Origin: Methanomassiliicoccus sp.
GTDB taxonomy: Archaea > Thermoplasmatota > Thermoplasmata > Methanomassiliicoccales > JACIVX01
Length of the DNA: 13,527 nucleotides
Direction: 5' to 3'
NCBI GenBank assembly: GCA_020725985.1
Contig: DYTM01000009.1
Span: forward strand, 2,919 to 16,445
Positions 1 to 6,388 of the stretch are shown one piece after another. The position numbers and the translations under genes were made by a program. Numbering within the stretch: position 1 is the stretch's first letter; every line of letters starts with the position of its first letter. The notes beneath the pieces were generated by a model, which saw only the letters and a program-made list of their open reading frames with translations, had not been told where the DNA came from and searched no databases.

Positions 1-939
1 GCATACCTCGCCGGTGTCTCTCGCACCCGGCAATGCAAAGGCGAAGTTGATCCCCACCTCCGGCACCCAGGAGGCAGGAAGGACCGATTCGAGCTTCGAG
101 ACTGCGTCCTTCAGATCCCTGAGGACCCGATACCTGAGGATCTCCTTTTCGGTCGTACCAAGCGGGTTGACGATCCTGAGCCCCTTCCCGACGGCATAGT
201 TGAGCGCGATTGCATCAAGTATCCTGCTTCTTGCCGCAATCGTCGCTTCCCTGACATCCTTCCCCGTCGCAAGGTAACCTGCTATGTATGAGGCGAGCAC
301 ACAGCCCCCGCCATGGCCCCGCTGCTCGATTCGGGGGGAGGAGAGCTCCTCGATCTCGCCGTCGACGTACAGCGTGTCGACGACATTGGCCCCCTTCAGG
401 TGACCCCCCTTGAGCAGGACAGCCTTTGCTCCCATGGCGGCAAGGGCTTCGCACGCCCTCGACCGGTCCCTCTTCGTCCGGATCCTCATCCCCGCAAGCG
501 CCTCCGCCTCCGGGACATTCGGCGTCACCACCGCGGCAATCGGAATGACTCTGCCTCTGAGGGCGACCAACAGGTCCTCCCTATGAAGGGAGTCCCCGAC
601 GCCGGCCGCAAGGACCGGATCGACCACGACTGGAAAATCCCGCTTCGTCACGGCGGTCGCCACCGCCTCCGCGATCTCGGCAGAGTAGAGCATACCGGTC
701 TTGGCGGCGGAGACCCGCGCGTCCTTCAGGACGGCGTCGAGCTGAGACCGGATCTGATCGACCGGCACGGGGTGGATCGCTTCCACACCCCTCGTGTTCT
801 GCGAGGTGACCGCTGTGACGACCGAGGCCCCGTGTATTCCCAGGGATGCGAGCGCCTTGATGTCGGCCTGAATGCCCGCTCCCCCGATTGAGTCGGAGCC
901 GGCTATCGTCAGCACGACGAGCATGGGTGAATATTTCAT
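1..939 (-). CDS. thiDN: ThiD-ThiN fusion: HMP(-P) kinase / thiamine-phosphate synthase, 3' truncated by window edge
   Basis: Partial gene: 313 codons visible, with the 3' end outside the window. Residues 1 to about 255 are a ThiD (hydroxymethylpyrimidine / HMP-phosphate kinase) domain of the ribokinase fold. They show GSDSIGGAGIQAD (14-26), TPNVPEAEAL, LKGGH and the catalytic-loop motif HGGGC (209-213), whose Cys213 fits the ThiD active-site cysteine. After a linker, residues from about 258 match the start of a ThiN domain, the archaeal type of thiamine-phosphate synthase, with VPEVGINFAFALPGA at 292-306. By family knowledge, ThiD makes HMP pyrophosphate in the cytoplasm and ThiN joins it to the thiazole phosphate. 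ATG at 939 puts LVVLTIAGSDS at the expected N-terminus; the second Met (924) has no better ribosome site. A GGAGAG lies about 15 nt upstream, rather far. The gene is divergent from the 122-aa gene at 1083. Oddity: the loop reads GGGC rather than the common GTGC. The ThiN call rests on about 55 residues. Confidence 0.9.
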   Translation of the reverse strand, partial: MKYSPMLVVLTIAGSDSIGGAGIQADIKALASLGIHGASVVTAVTSQNTRGVEAIHPVPVDQIRSQLDAVLKDARVSAAKTGMLYSAEIAEAVATAVTKRDFPVVVDPVLAAGVGDSLHREDLLVALRGRVIPIAAVVTPNVPEAEALAGMRIRTKRDRSRACEALAAMGAKAVLLKGGHLKGANVVDTLYVDGEIEELSSPRIEQRGHGGGCVLASYIAGYLATGKDVREATIAARSRILDAIALNYAVGKGLRIVNPLGTTEKEILRYRVLRDLKDAVSKLESVLPASWVPEVGINFAFALPGARDTGEVC

Positions 940-1082
940 CTCGTAGTTAATCTTCTCTCCTTCGACGCTGGCGGATCTTTCATGCGCCGTGCCATGCCTC
1001 CTCATCCCCCTCCGAATTCGCTCCGCGACCGATGTCCCAAACTCGACAGATTTAAATATCCACTTCTCTATCGAATGGCTCG
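940..1082. promoter_or_regulatory. Divergent intergenic region between thiDN and the 122-aa gene
   Basis: This 143-bp spacer separates two divergent genes. The plus-strand promoter (TATA at 1051-1059) is clear. No convincing TATA box was seen for thiDN on the minus strand. I looked for a TPP riboswitch (THI box) ahead of thiDN and did not recognise its conserved core. Confidence 0.5.
1051..1059 (+). promoter_or_regulatory. TATA box for the 122-aa gene / LUD operon
   Basis: TTTAAATAT sits in GC-rich surroundings, centred about 28 bp before the ATG at 1083. In archaea, transcription starts about 25-27 bp downstream of the TATA centre, so the transcript should begin at or within a few bases of the start codon. 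No SD-like sequence precedes that ATG, which fits leaderless translation. Confidence 0.75.
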
Positions 1083-1451
1083 ATGAAGGCTACCAGCGGT
1101 CACTTCGTCCTCAAGAAGAACGTCGGGTACAAGGACCTCGCGAAGGTATTCCCCGACGTCCTGACTACATTTCTCGAGGAGACCGATCAGGTCCCGGAGG
1201 ACGAGGACGTGCTCCAGATGTTCATCTACTTGAATCAGGTCCAACTGGAGAAGAACAGGAAGCCCGAGGGCTACAACAGGAAGGGCAGGATGCGTCTCAT
1301 CTTCCCCCTCAACAGGAGGGAGTTCTATATACGGGGGACTTCCCGCGGAAGCGAGGTGGTGCGGGTGAGCGAGAAGATCAGCAGGATGCTGGCCAAGGCC
1401 GGAGTCGGGCACGAGGTCGAGTGGGACGCCCTTTCGTCCGTCGAGGAATGA
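1083..1451 (+). CDS. Unrecognised 122-aa protein, first gene of the LUD Fe-S operon
   Basis: I do not recognise this family. The 122-residue product is soluble and highly charged, with no signal peptide, membrane segment or cysteine-rich motif. Patterning suggests an alpha/beta fold: a helical part around residues 15-35 (DLAKVFPDVLTTFLEETDQ), a strand-like stretch RMRLIFPLN near 69-77, and a C-terminal helix-strand segment SEKISRMLAKAGVGHEVEWD. The start is well supported because a strong TATA box lies about 28 bp upstream and the next gene follows closely. Its TGA stop (1449-1451) overlaps an in-frame ATG of the downstream LUD protein, or lies 29 nt before that gene's better-supported start at 1481, so the two are surely co-transcribed. 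A role linked to the Fe-S protein, such as partner, assembly factor or regulator, is only an inference from this pairing. Confidence 0.8.
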   Translation: MKATSGHFVLKKNVGYKDLAKVFPDVLTTFLEETDQVPEDEDVLQMFIYLNQVQLEKNRKPEGYNRKGRMRLIFPLNRREFYIRGTSRGSEVVRVSEKISRMLAKAGVGHEVEWDALSSVEE

Positions 1452-1468
1452 GAGCCCCCGATCAGAAG

Positions 1469-1474
1469 GGTGAG
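1469..1474 (+). promoter_or_regulatory. SD site that decides the LUD gene start
   Basis: GGTGAG lies six bases before the ATG at 1481 and matches the archaeal anti-SD core. The alternative in-frame ATG at 1448, giving 11 more residues and an ATGA overlap, has only a GAGG two bases away, too close to work well. The start at 1481 is therefore preferred. Confidence 0.65.
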
Positions 1475-1480
1475 TTGCGC

Positions 1481-3511
1481 ATGACTCCGATATCCGACGG
1501 CCCGAAGGAAGATCATAGCGCCAGAATAGAGCGCGCTGTGAGGAACTACTCCAAGCTGGAAGGCATGCGGAAGGCGTTCCAGACGAACGTGGAGAGCCAG
1601 GACGCAAACAAGGCAAAGATCGAGGGCTTCGAGGAGCGCAGGGATCGGGCGAGGGAGACGAGGCGAAGAGCGCTCGCGGACGATTCACTTTTCGCTCAGG
1701 CGATCTCAAGGCTCAGGGGCAACGGGATCAGGGTCGTTGTCGCGGATACTGGGGAGGAGGCGCGCCGCGTCGTTCTCGAAGAGATCGGCGACGAGAAGCT
1801 TGTGGTCAAGTCCAAGTCGAATGTGACGAAGGAGATCGGCCTTACCCCCTACCTCGAGTCGAAGGGGATCGAGGTCATCGAGACCGACGCGGGAGACAGA
1901 ATAGTCCAGATCGCGAAGGAGCGGACGGTGCATCCGACCGGTCCCGCCCTCCATCTTACAAGGTATGACATTGCGAGGATACTGAGCAATCACTTCGGGA
2001 GGAAGATTGAGCCCGATCCGGACAGGCTCACCGAGGCGATAAGGAACGAGGTCTCGTCATACATCTCGAAGGCGTCGGTGGGGATCACCGGGGCGAACTT
2101 CATCTCGGCAGAGGAGGGCGCGGTCGTCATCGTCCACAACGAGGGCAACATCACTGCCTGCGCCCGGAGGCCGAAGAAGCACATCATCGTGTCCGCTCGC
2201 GAGAAGATCGTCCCCAACCTGGACGAGGCGATGAATCTCGCAAAGCTCCAGATACTGTACGGCACCGGGAGCCTCAACAGCTCCTACATCGATGTCGTCA
2301 GTGCTCCGAGCAGGACCGCTGACATCGAGAAGAAGATGTTCTACGGCATGCACGGCCCGAAGGAGGTGGTCCTCGTCCTCGTGGACAACGGCAGGAGCTC
2401 GATTGTGGACAAGGAGGTCATGTACTGCATCAACTGCGGAAGCTGCCTGCTGAAGTGCCCGGTCTACGACGTCATGGGAACTGAGTTTGGCGGGCACGCG
2501 TACCAGGGAGGCAGGGGAGCGTGCTACGCCGCCGAGCTCGAGGGCATCGAGGAAGGTCTCGACGGCGGGCTCACGTACTGCACGAACTGCGGCCTGTGCA
2601 CAGAGATGTGTCCCGTCAAGATCGACACCCCTCGCCTTATGAAGGAGGCGAGGCGGAAGGGCATCGAGGCCGGGCTGCTTCCGACCAGGGGGCAGGCGGA
2701 GATGAACGGGAACCTTCGCGCGGCCGGGAATCCCTGGGGGGAGAGCGCGGAGGAGAGATCAAGGTGGGCGGACGGTCTCGGCATTCCGAAGAAGGGCAGA
2801 GTGCTCTACTTCGCCGGCTGCTTTCCATCGCTCCGCTCGAGCGCGGTTCCGAAGGCAGCGATCGAGGTGCTCAGGGCGGGAGGTCTTGATGTCGCGTATC
2901 TCGGACCTGAGGAGGGGTGCTGCGGCTCCCCAGTGCTGAAGATGGGGGACATCGAGACGTTCAAAGAGCTGGCGAAGGGGAACTTGAAGAGGATCAAGGG
3001 GGCTGGAGCCGAGAAGGTCATAACGGGATGCGCTGGCTGCTTCAACATGCTCTCCTCCTACCGCCAGTACTTGCCCCATTCCGATCTCAAGGTGGAGCAT
3101 CTGTCGAAGACGATCGCCGACCTCGTCAGGGATGGGAAGATTAAGCTAAGGCGTTCGGACGTGAGCATCACATATCACGACCCATGCGATCTCGGCAGGC
3201 ATCAGGGGGTGTACGACGAGCCGAGGTCGGTCCTCAAGGCGATTCCCGGGGCGGACCTGAGGGAGATGAGGTTCAACAGGGAGCGTTCGATCTGCTGCGG
3301 GGCAGGAGCCGGCGTGAAGAAAACGCATCCGGAGCTCGCCAGGTTCATCGCCGGGAGAAGGATCGACGCGGCCCTTGACACCGGCGCCGGCTTGCTGGTC
3401 AGCGCGTGCGCCTTCTGCGAGGAGAACTTCAGGGACGCCATGGAATCCTCCCCGAGGAGGATCGAGGTCGTGGATCTTGCAGTACTGGTCCGGGACCTGA
3501 TGGAGAAGTGA
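1481..3511 (+). CDS. LUD-domain / 4Fe-4S ferredoxin / double CCG-domain protein (LutB-LutA fusion), probable lactate or hydroxyacid oxidation
   Basis: A 676-residue cytoplasmic iron-sulfur protein. Residues about 20-300 form a LutB-like LUD domain, with VGITGANF at 200-207 and VHNEGN at 218-223. A bacterial-type dicluster ferredoxin segment follows: Cys316/319/322/326 and Cys367/370/373/377, each CxxCxxCxxxC and two [4Fe-4S] sites. The C-terminal half carries two CCG (cysteine-rich) domains as in LutA, GlcF and HdrD: Cys447, Cys480-481 and Cys517/520; then Cys569, Cys605-606 and Cys643/646. In Bacillus, LutA and LutB are separate subunits of the LutABC lactate oxidation system; here their domains are one chain. 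By family analogy it passes electrons from lactate or another 2-hydroxyacid to an acceptor. No FAD-linked GlcD/Dld-type dehydrogenase and no separate LutC are in the window, so substrate and partner are unknown. An HdrD-like electron-transfer role is the main alternative. Its reading frame is also open upstream to 989 by chance, through the 122-aa gene. Confidence 0.88.
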   Translation: MTPISDGPKEDHSARIERAVRNYSKLEGMRKAFQTNVESQDANKAKIEGFEERRDRARETRRRALADDSLFAQAISRLRGNGIRVVVADTGEEARRVVLEEIGDEKLVVKSKSNVTKEIGLTPYLESKGIEVIETDAGDRIVQIAKERTVHPTGPALHLTRYDIARILSNHFGRKIEPDPDRLTEAIRNEVSSYISKASVGITGANFISAEEGAVVIVHNEGNITACARRPKKHIIVSAREKIVPNLDEAMNLAKLQILYGTGSLNSSYIDVVSAPSRTADIEKKMFYGMHGPKEVVLVLVDNGRSSIVDKEVMYCINCGSCLLKCPVYDVMGTEFGGHAYQGGRGACYAAELEGIEEGLDGGLTYCTNCGLCTEMCPVKIDTPRLMKEARRKGIEAGLLPTRGQAEMNGNLRAAGNPWGESAEERSRWADGLGIPKKGRVLYFAGCFPSLRSSAVPKAAIEVLRAGGLDVAYLGPEEGCCGSPVLKMGDIETFKELAKGNLKRIKGAGAEKVITGCAGCFNMLSSYRQYLPHSDLKVEHLSKTIADLVRDGKIKLRRSDVSITYHDPCDLGRHQGVYDEPRSVLKAIPGADLREMRFNRERSICCGAGAGVKKTHPELARFIAGRRIDAALDTGAGLLVSACAFCEENFRDAMESSPRRIEVVDLAVLVRDLMEK

Positions 3512-3514
3512 TCA
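3509..3514. other. Abutting convergent stop codons in a TGATCA palindrome
   Basis: The LUD gene ends with TGA at 3509-3511 and argH, on the opposite strand, ends with TGA read from 3514-3512. The two stops form the palindrome TGATCA with no intergenic base. No T-run or hairpin terminator is visible on either side, so transcripts of each unit probably run into the other gene's antisense strand. Confidence 0.9.
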
Positions 3515-4954
3515 GAGAAGCTTCCGCCAGACGCTCTGGAGCCTCCGCTCCTCCTTCTTCACTCTGTCCCGCTGGGCCCTGACCTTCCCGCTCAGTACAT
3601 CGATCTGCCTCTTCACAGACTCGGGCGATGTGCCTCCGTCGGAACGGCGACGGCCGACGGAGGACTCGAGGCTCAGAACATCGTATATGTCTCCCTCGAA
3701 CCGGTCGGAGAACTCCCTCAGCTTCGGAAGGGGGACTTCTTCAATCCTTCTGCCGGATCCGATCGCGTGCCGGACTACTCCCCCGACAATCTCATGCGCC
3801 TCCCTGAACGGAACGCCCTTGGTGACAAGGTAGTCGGCCAGGTCAGTCGCGTTCATGTATCCCTCCTCTGCTCTCGCCCTCATTCTCTCGGCGTCGAACC
3901 TGAGCGTCCGGACAACCGGGATGATGATCCGAAGGCAGGCGGCCGTCGTATCCAGCGCCCCGAAGACCGGGGATTTGTCCTCCTGGAGGTCCCTATTGTA
4001 CGACATGGGTAGCCCTTTGCCGAGGGCGAGGACCGAGACAAGGTTTCCGATGACGCCGCTCGCCCTTCCCCTGACAAGCTCCGCGATGTCTGGGTTCTTC
4101 TTCTGCGGCATGATCGAGCTCCCGGTGGAATAGGCGTCGTCGAGCTCGACGAAGCCGAACTCCGGAGTGCTCCAGATGACCAGTTCTTCACAGATCGAGC
4201 TGAGGTGGATCATTGTCAAGGAGCAGTTGAACACGAACTCCGCCGCGAAGTCCCGGTCCGACACCCCGTCCATCGCGTTGACCGAGTACGAGCTGAAGCC
4301 CAGGAGCTTTGCAGTGAACTTGCGGTCGATGTCGTAGGTGGTGCCCGCGAGTGCCGCCGAGCCCAATGGGCAGACGTTGATTCGTTCGTATGCGTCCGCA
4401 AATCGCTCCACGTCCCTGCTCAACCTCGAGAGATGCGCGAGGAGATGATGAGCGAGCGTGACCGGCTGGGCGTGCTGCAGGTGGGTGAATCCGGGAAGGA
4501 CGGTCCCGAGGTTGCTCCTCGAAATCCTGATAATGGCATCCTCCAGGTCGATGAGGAGGGTCGTCAAGTCGAGGACCGCGTCCCTCAGAAACATCCTCAG
4601 ATCGGTCACAGTCTGATCATTTCTGCTCCGGGCGGTGTGGAGCTTCTTGCCCGCTTCCCCGATCCGCTCGGTCAAGAGGAACTCAATGCCCGAGTGTACG
4701 TCCTCGAAGTCCCCGGACAGCTCGAGGCTTTCCTCATCAATTTCACGAAGGATTTCCTTCAGCCCTTCGACGATGACGGTCATCTCGCCTTCGCTGATGA
4801 TCCCCTGCTTACCGAGCATCTCCGCGTGGGCTATCGAGCCCACCACATCATACCAGGCCAGCCGCGCGTCCAATTCGAGGGAGGAGGTGAAGGAGAGCGC
4901 TTCCTCACTGAGCTTTCCCTTGAACCTCCCCGACCACACCGTTCGACGACTCAC
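3512..4954 (-). CDS. argH: Argininosuccinate lyase
   Basis: Splits argininosuccinate into arginine and fumarate, the last step of arginine synthesis, in the cytoplasm as a homotetramer of the fumarase/aspartase superfamily. The 480-aa length is normal. Visible signatures are the N-terminal WSGRF (7-11), HTARSRND (106-113), FTHLQHAQP (156-164) with the conserved His161, and the superfamily signature GSSIMPQKKNP (278-288) with the catalytic-loop serines. The start is GTG at 4954, giving MSRRTVWSGRF as expected, with GGTGGAG (4965-4959) four bases upstream. A later in-frame GTG at V6 would leave too short an N-terminus. The gene starts inside argG, overlapping its last 50 nt in another frame, so it is translated from the argG message and probably coupled to it. 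It ends directly against the convergent LUD gene. Confidence 0.96.
   Translation of the reverse strand: MSRRTVWSGRFKGKLSEEALSFTSSLELDARLAWYDVVGSIAHAEMLGKQGIISEGEMTVIVEGLKEILREIDEESLELSGDFEDVHSGIEFLLTERIGEAGKKLHTARSRNDQTVTDLRMFLRDAVLDLTTLLIDLEDAIIRISRSNLGTVLPGFTHLQHAQPVTLAHHLLAHLSRLSRDVERFADAYERINVCPLGSAALAGTTYDIDRKFTAKLLGFSSYSVNAMDGVSDRDFAAEFVFNCSLTMIHLSSICEELVIWSTPEFGFVELDDAYSTGSSIMPQKKNPDIAELVRGRASGVIGNLVSVLALGKGLPMSYNRDLQEDKSPVFGALDTTAACLRIIIPVVRTLRFDAERMRARAEEGYMNATDLADYLVTKGVPFREAHEIVGGVVRHAIGSGRRIEEVPLPKLREFSDRFEGDIYDVLSLESSVGRRRSDGGTSPESVKRQIDVLSGKVRAQRDRVKKEERRLQSVWRKLL
4905..4954 (-). other. 50-nt out-of-frame overlap of argG end and argH start
   Basis: The last 50 bases of argG also encode the first 16 residues of ArgH, in a different frame on the same strand. 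Both readings look real: ArgH needs WSGRF, encoded inside the overlap, and argG has no earlier stop. The overlap is much longer than the usual 1-4 nt and implies translational coupling or re-initiation. Confidence 0.85.
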
Positions 4955-6176
4955 CGATCTCCACCTTCTCCTTGTATGCCGAGGCGACCGTCTTCAATGG
5001 CAGTCCCCAGACATAAATGAATCCCTTGGCTGCCGCATGGTCGAACTGGTCTCCCTTATCGTAGGTGGACAGGCCGACATTGTACATCGAGTACGGCGAG
5101 GATCTGCCGACCGGGACGGCGCTTCCCTTGTAGAGCTTCACCTTGACGGTGCCAGCGACGACCTCCTGGGTCTTGTCGATGAAGGCATCGAGCGAGGCCT
5201 TGAGGGGGCTGAACCACAGGCCGTCGTAGGAGAGCTCCGAGTACCTCTGTTCGACCATCCTCTTGAAGTTGAGGAGGTCCTTGGGCAGCACGAGCTTCTC
5301 CAGGTCTCTGTGCGCTGCGATGAGTACTGAGGCAGCGGGGCACTCGTACACCTCCCTCGATTTGATCCCGACGAGCCTGTCTTCGATGTGGTCTATCCGA
5401 CCGACGCCGTTCTTTCCGGCGACGTGGTTAAGGCGCTTGACGAGTTCGACTGGCTCGTGCCTCCCCCCGTCGAGAGTGACTGGAATCCCCCGCTCGAAGC
5501 CTATCTCGACATAGGTGGGCTCGTCCGGGGCCGATGTCGGGGAGACGGTCCACTCGAACGCGTCCTCAGGCGGCTCCTGACTCGGATCCTCTAGGACCCC
5601 GCACTCGACGCTCCGTCCCCAGAGGTTCTCGTCGGTGCTGTAGGGGGTCTCCTTCTTCACCTTGATCGGAATCTTGTGGATCTTCGCATAGTCAATCTCG
5701 TCCTCCCTCGTCATGACCCACTCCCTCATCGGGGCGATGATCTCGATATGGGGGGCGAGGGCTCCGATCGAGACGTCGAACCTCACCTGGTCGTTGCCCT
5801 TGGCGGTGCATCCGTGGGCGATGTAGGACGCCTTCTCGTTCTTCGCCACATCCACCAGTATCTTCGCTATGAGAGGCCTCGCAATGGCTGTGCTGAGAGG
5901 ATATGCGCCTTCGTAGAGGGCATTGGCCTTCAACGAGGGGAAGATGTAGTTCTCCGCGAACTCCTCCTTCGCGTCAATCGCGTACGCTTTGACCGCGCCG
6001 ATATGCTTCGCTCTCTTGATGTCGTCATCAATGTTGCCGGGCTGGCCGACATCGACCGAGACGGCAATGACCTCGAAACCGTACTTATCCTTGAGCCATT
6101 TTATGGCCACCGAGGTATCAAGGCCTCCGGAATATGCAAGCACGACCTTCTTGCTCTTCGAGCTGCTGGATTCCAT
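4905..6176 (-). CDS. argG: Argininosuccinate synthase
   Basis: Joins citrulline and aspartate using ATP, giving argininosuccinate, AMP and pyrophosphate. The 423-residue product has the N-type PP-loop AYSGGLDTS at 14-22, the VSVDVGQPGNID region, and the substrate-binding stretch HGCTAKGNDQVRFD. An upstream extension of the frame to 6284 would add 36 residues before the conserved core. I prefer ATG at 6176 because a TATA box at 6211-6205 lies about 32 bp upstream, so the transcript should start near 6182. Any longer form would begin upstream of the TATA box. The mRNA leader would then be only a few bases. It is first in a minus-strand argG-argH unit and divergent from argC across a 212-bp control region. 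The C-terminal 16 codons overlap argH. Confidence 0.96.
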   Translation of the reverse strand: MESSSSKSKKVVLAYSGGLDTSVAIKWLKDKYGFEVIAVSVDVGQPGNIDDDIKRAKHIGAVKAYAIDAKEEFAENYIFPSLKANALYEGAYPLSTAIARPLIAKILVDVAKNEKASYIAHGCTAKGNDQVRFDVSIGALAPHIEIIAPMREWVMTREDEIDYAKIHKIPIKVKKETPYSTDENLWGRSVECGVLEDPSQEPPEDAFEWTVSPTSAPDEPTYVEIGFERGIPVTLDGGRHEPVELVKRLNHVAGKNGVGRIDHIEDRLVGIKSREVYECPAASVLIAAHRDLEKLVLPKDLLNFKRMVEQRYSELSYDGLWFSPLKASLDAFIDKTQEVVAGTVKVKLYKGSAVPVGRSSPYSMYNVGLSTYDKGDQFDHAAAKGFIYVWGLPLKTVASAYKEKVEIGESSNGVVGEVQGKAQ

Positions 6177-6204
6177 TTCAATCGAGTCCGGAACTTTCGA
6201 GTGG

Positions 6205-6211
6205 TTATAAA
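6205..6211 (-). promoter_or_regulatory. TATA box of argG-argH
   Basis: TTTATAA on the minus strand, centred about 32 bp before the argG ATG. A start about 26 bp downstream gives a leader of roughly 5 nt and supports the shorter ArgG. The element TTCCGGAC (6193-6186) lies between this box and the start codon. Confidence 0.65.
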
Positions 6212-6216
6212 GGATT

Positions 6217-6230
6217 GATGATTTGTCATC
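6217..6230. repeat. Palindromic element next to the argG TATA box
   Basis: GATGATTTGTCATC has 5-bp arms (GATGA / TCATC) around a 4-nt centre. It begins about 6 bp upstream of the argG TATA box, where the B-recognition element and repressor or activator sites often lie. A second short palindrome, GGTCAAGACC, follows at 6240-6249. Either could be an operator or chance. Confidence 0.4.
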
Positions 6231-6255
6231 GACATTTGTGGTCAAGACCGTCTTC

Positions 6256-6324
6256 TTTCGGACATCCAGGAGGTCCCAGTCCAATCGTCTCCATCAGGAC
6301 AGCGGCGGTCCCAATTGTCCGAAA
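6256..6324. repeat. Perfect 9-bp inverted repeat between argG and argC promoters
   Basis: TTTCGGACA at 6256-6264 is the exact reverse complement of TGTCCGAAA at 6316-6324, with a 51-bp spacer. The arms lie between the two TATA boxes and outside both predicted transcripts, so paired DNA binding (looping or two half-operators) is likelier than an RNA hairpin. A partial relative, GTCCGGAA, occurs at 6186-6193 just inside the argG promoter. Confidence 0.5.
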
Positions 6325-6350
6325 TGAGTCATCACTCTTAATACTCAATC

Positions 6351-6359
6351 TTTTTTAAT
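6351..6359 (+). promoter_or_regulatory. TATA box of the argCJBD operon
   Basis: TTTTTTAAT is centred about 33 bp before the argC ATG, predicting a start near 6382 and a leader of only a few bases. A second TATA-like stretch, CTTAATACT (6337-6345), could give a longer leader that would keep the weak AGAGGA (6375-6380) as a ribosome site. The sequence does not settle which is used. Confidence 0.6.
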
Positions 6360-6388
6360 CGGCATTCCAGGTTCAGAGGATTCCAACA

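Larger units (their letters stand above)
6177..6388. promoter_or_regulatory. argG-argC divergent control region
   Basis: This 212-bp spacer between two divergent arginine units is the longest non-coding stretch in the window. It holds the argG TATA (6211-6205, minus), the argC TATA (6351-6359, plus) and several short inverted repeats listed separately. Its layout suits joint control of both units by one regulator, but no known operator (for example an ArgR box) is recognisable. Confidence 0.7.

Noticed and set aside
940..1082. TPP riboswitch upstream of thiDN
   Set aside because: The conserved THI-box core was not recognisable on the minus strand, and the likely leader is short.
989..1480. 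Upstream extension of the LUD protein to an 840-aa form
   Set aside because: The frame is open by chance in GC-rich sequence and runs through the 122-aa gene. Its residues have low-complexity, shadow-like composition, it would begin upstream of the TATA box at 1051, and a good SD precedes 1481.
4205..5330. Overlapping plus-strand frames (271 and 231 aa) opposite argH/argG
   Set aside because: Antisense shadows of two well-identified enzymes. Composition is biased and no promoter or ribosome site supports them.
6177..6284. 36-residue N-terminal extension of ArgG
   Set aside because: It would start upstream of the argG TATA box, inside the control region, and precedes the normal ArgG N-terminus.
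6177..6388. Small RNA or structured leader folding across the 9-bp repeat arms
   Set aside because: Both predicted transcription starts lie outside the arms, so neither mRNA would contain the repeat. No independent promoter or T-run terminator brackets it.
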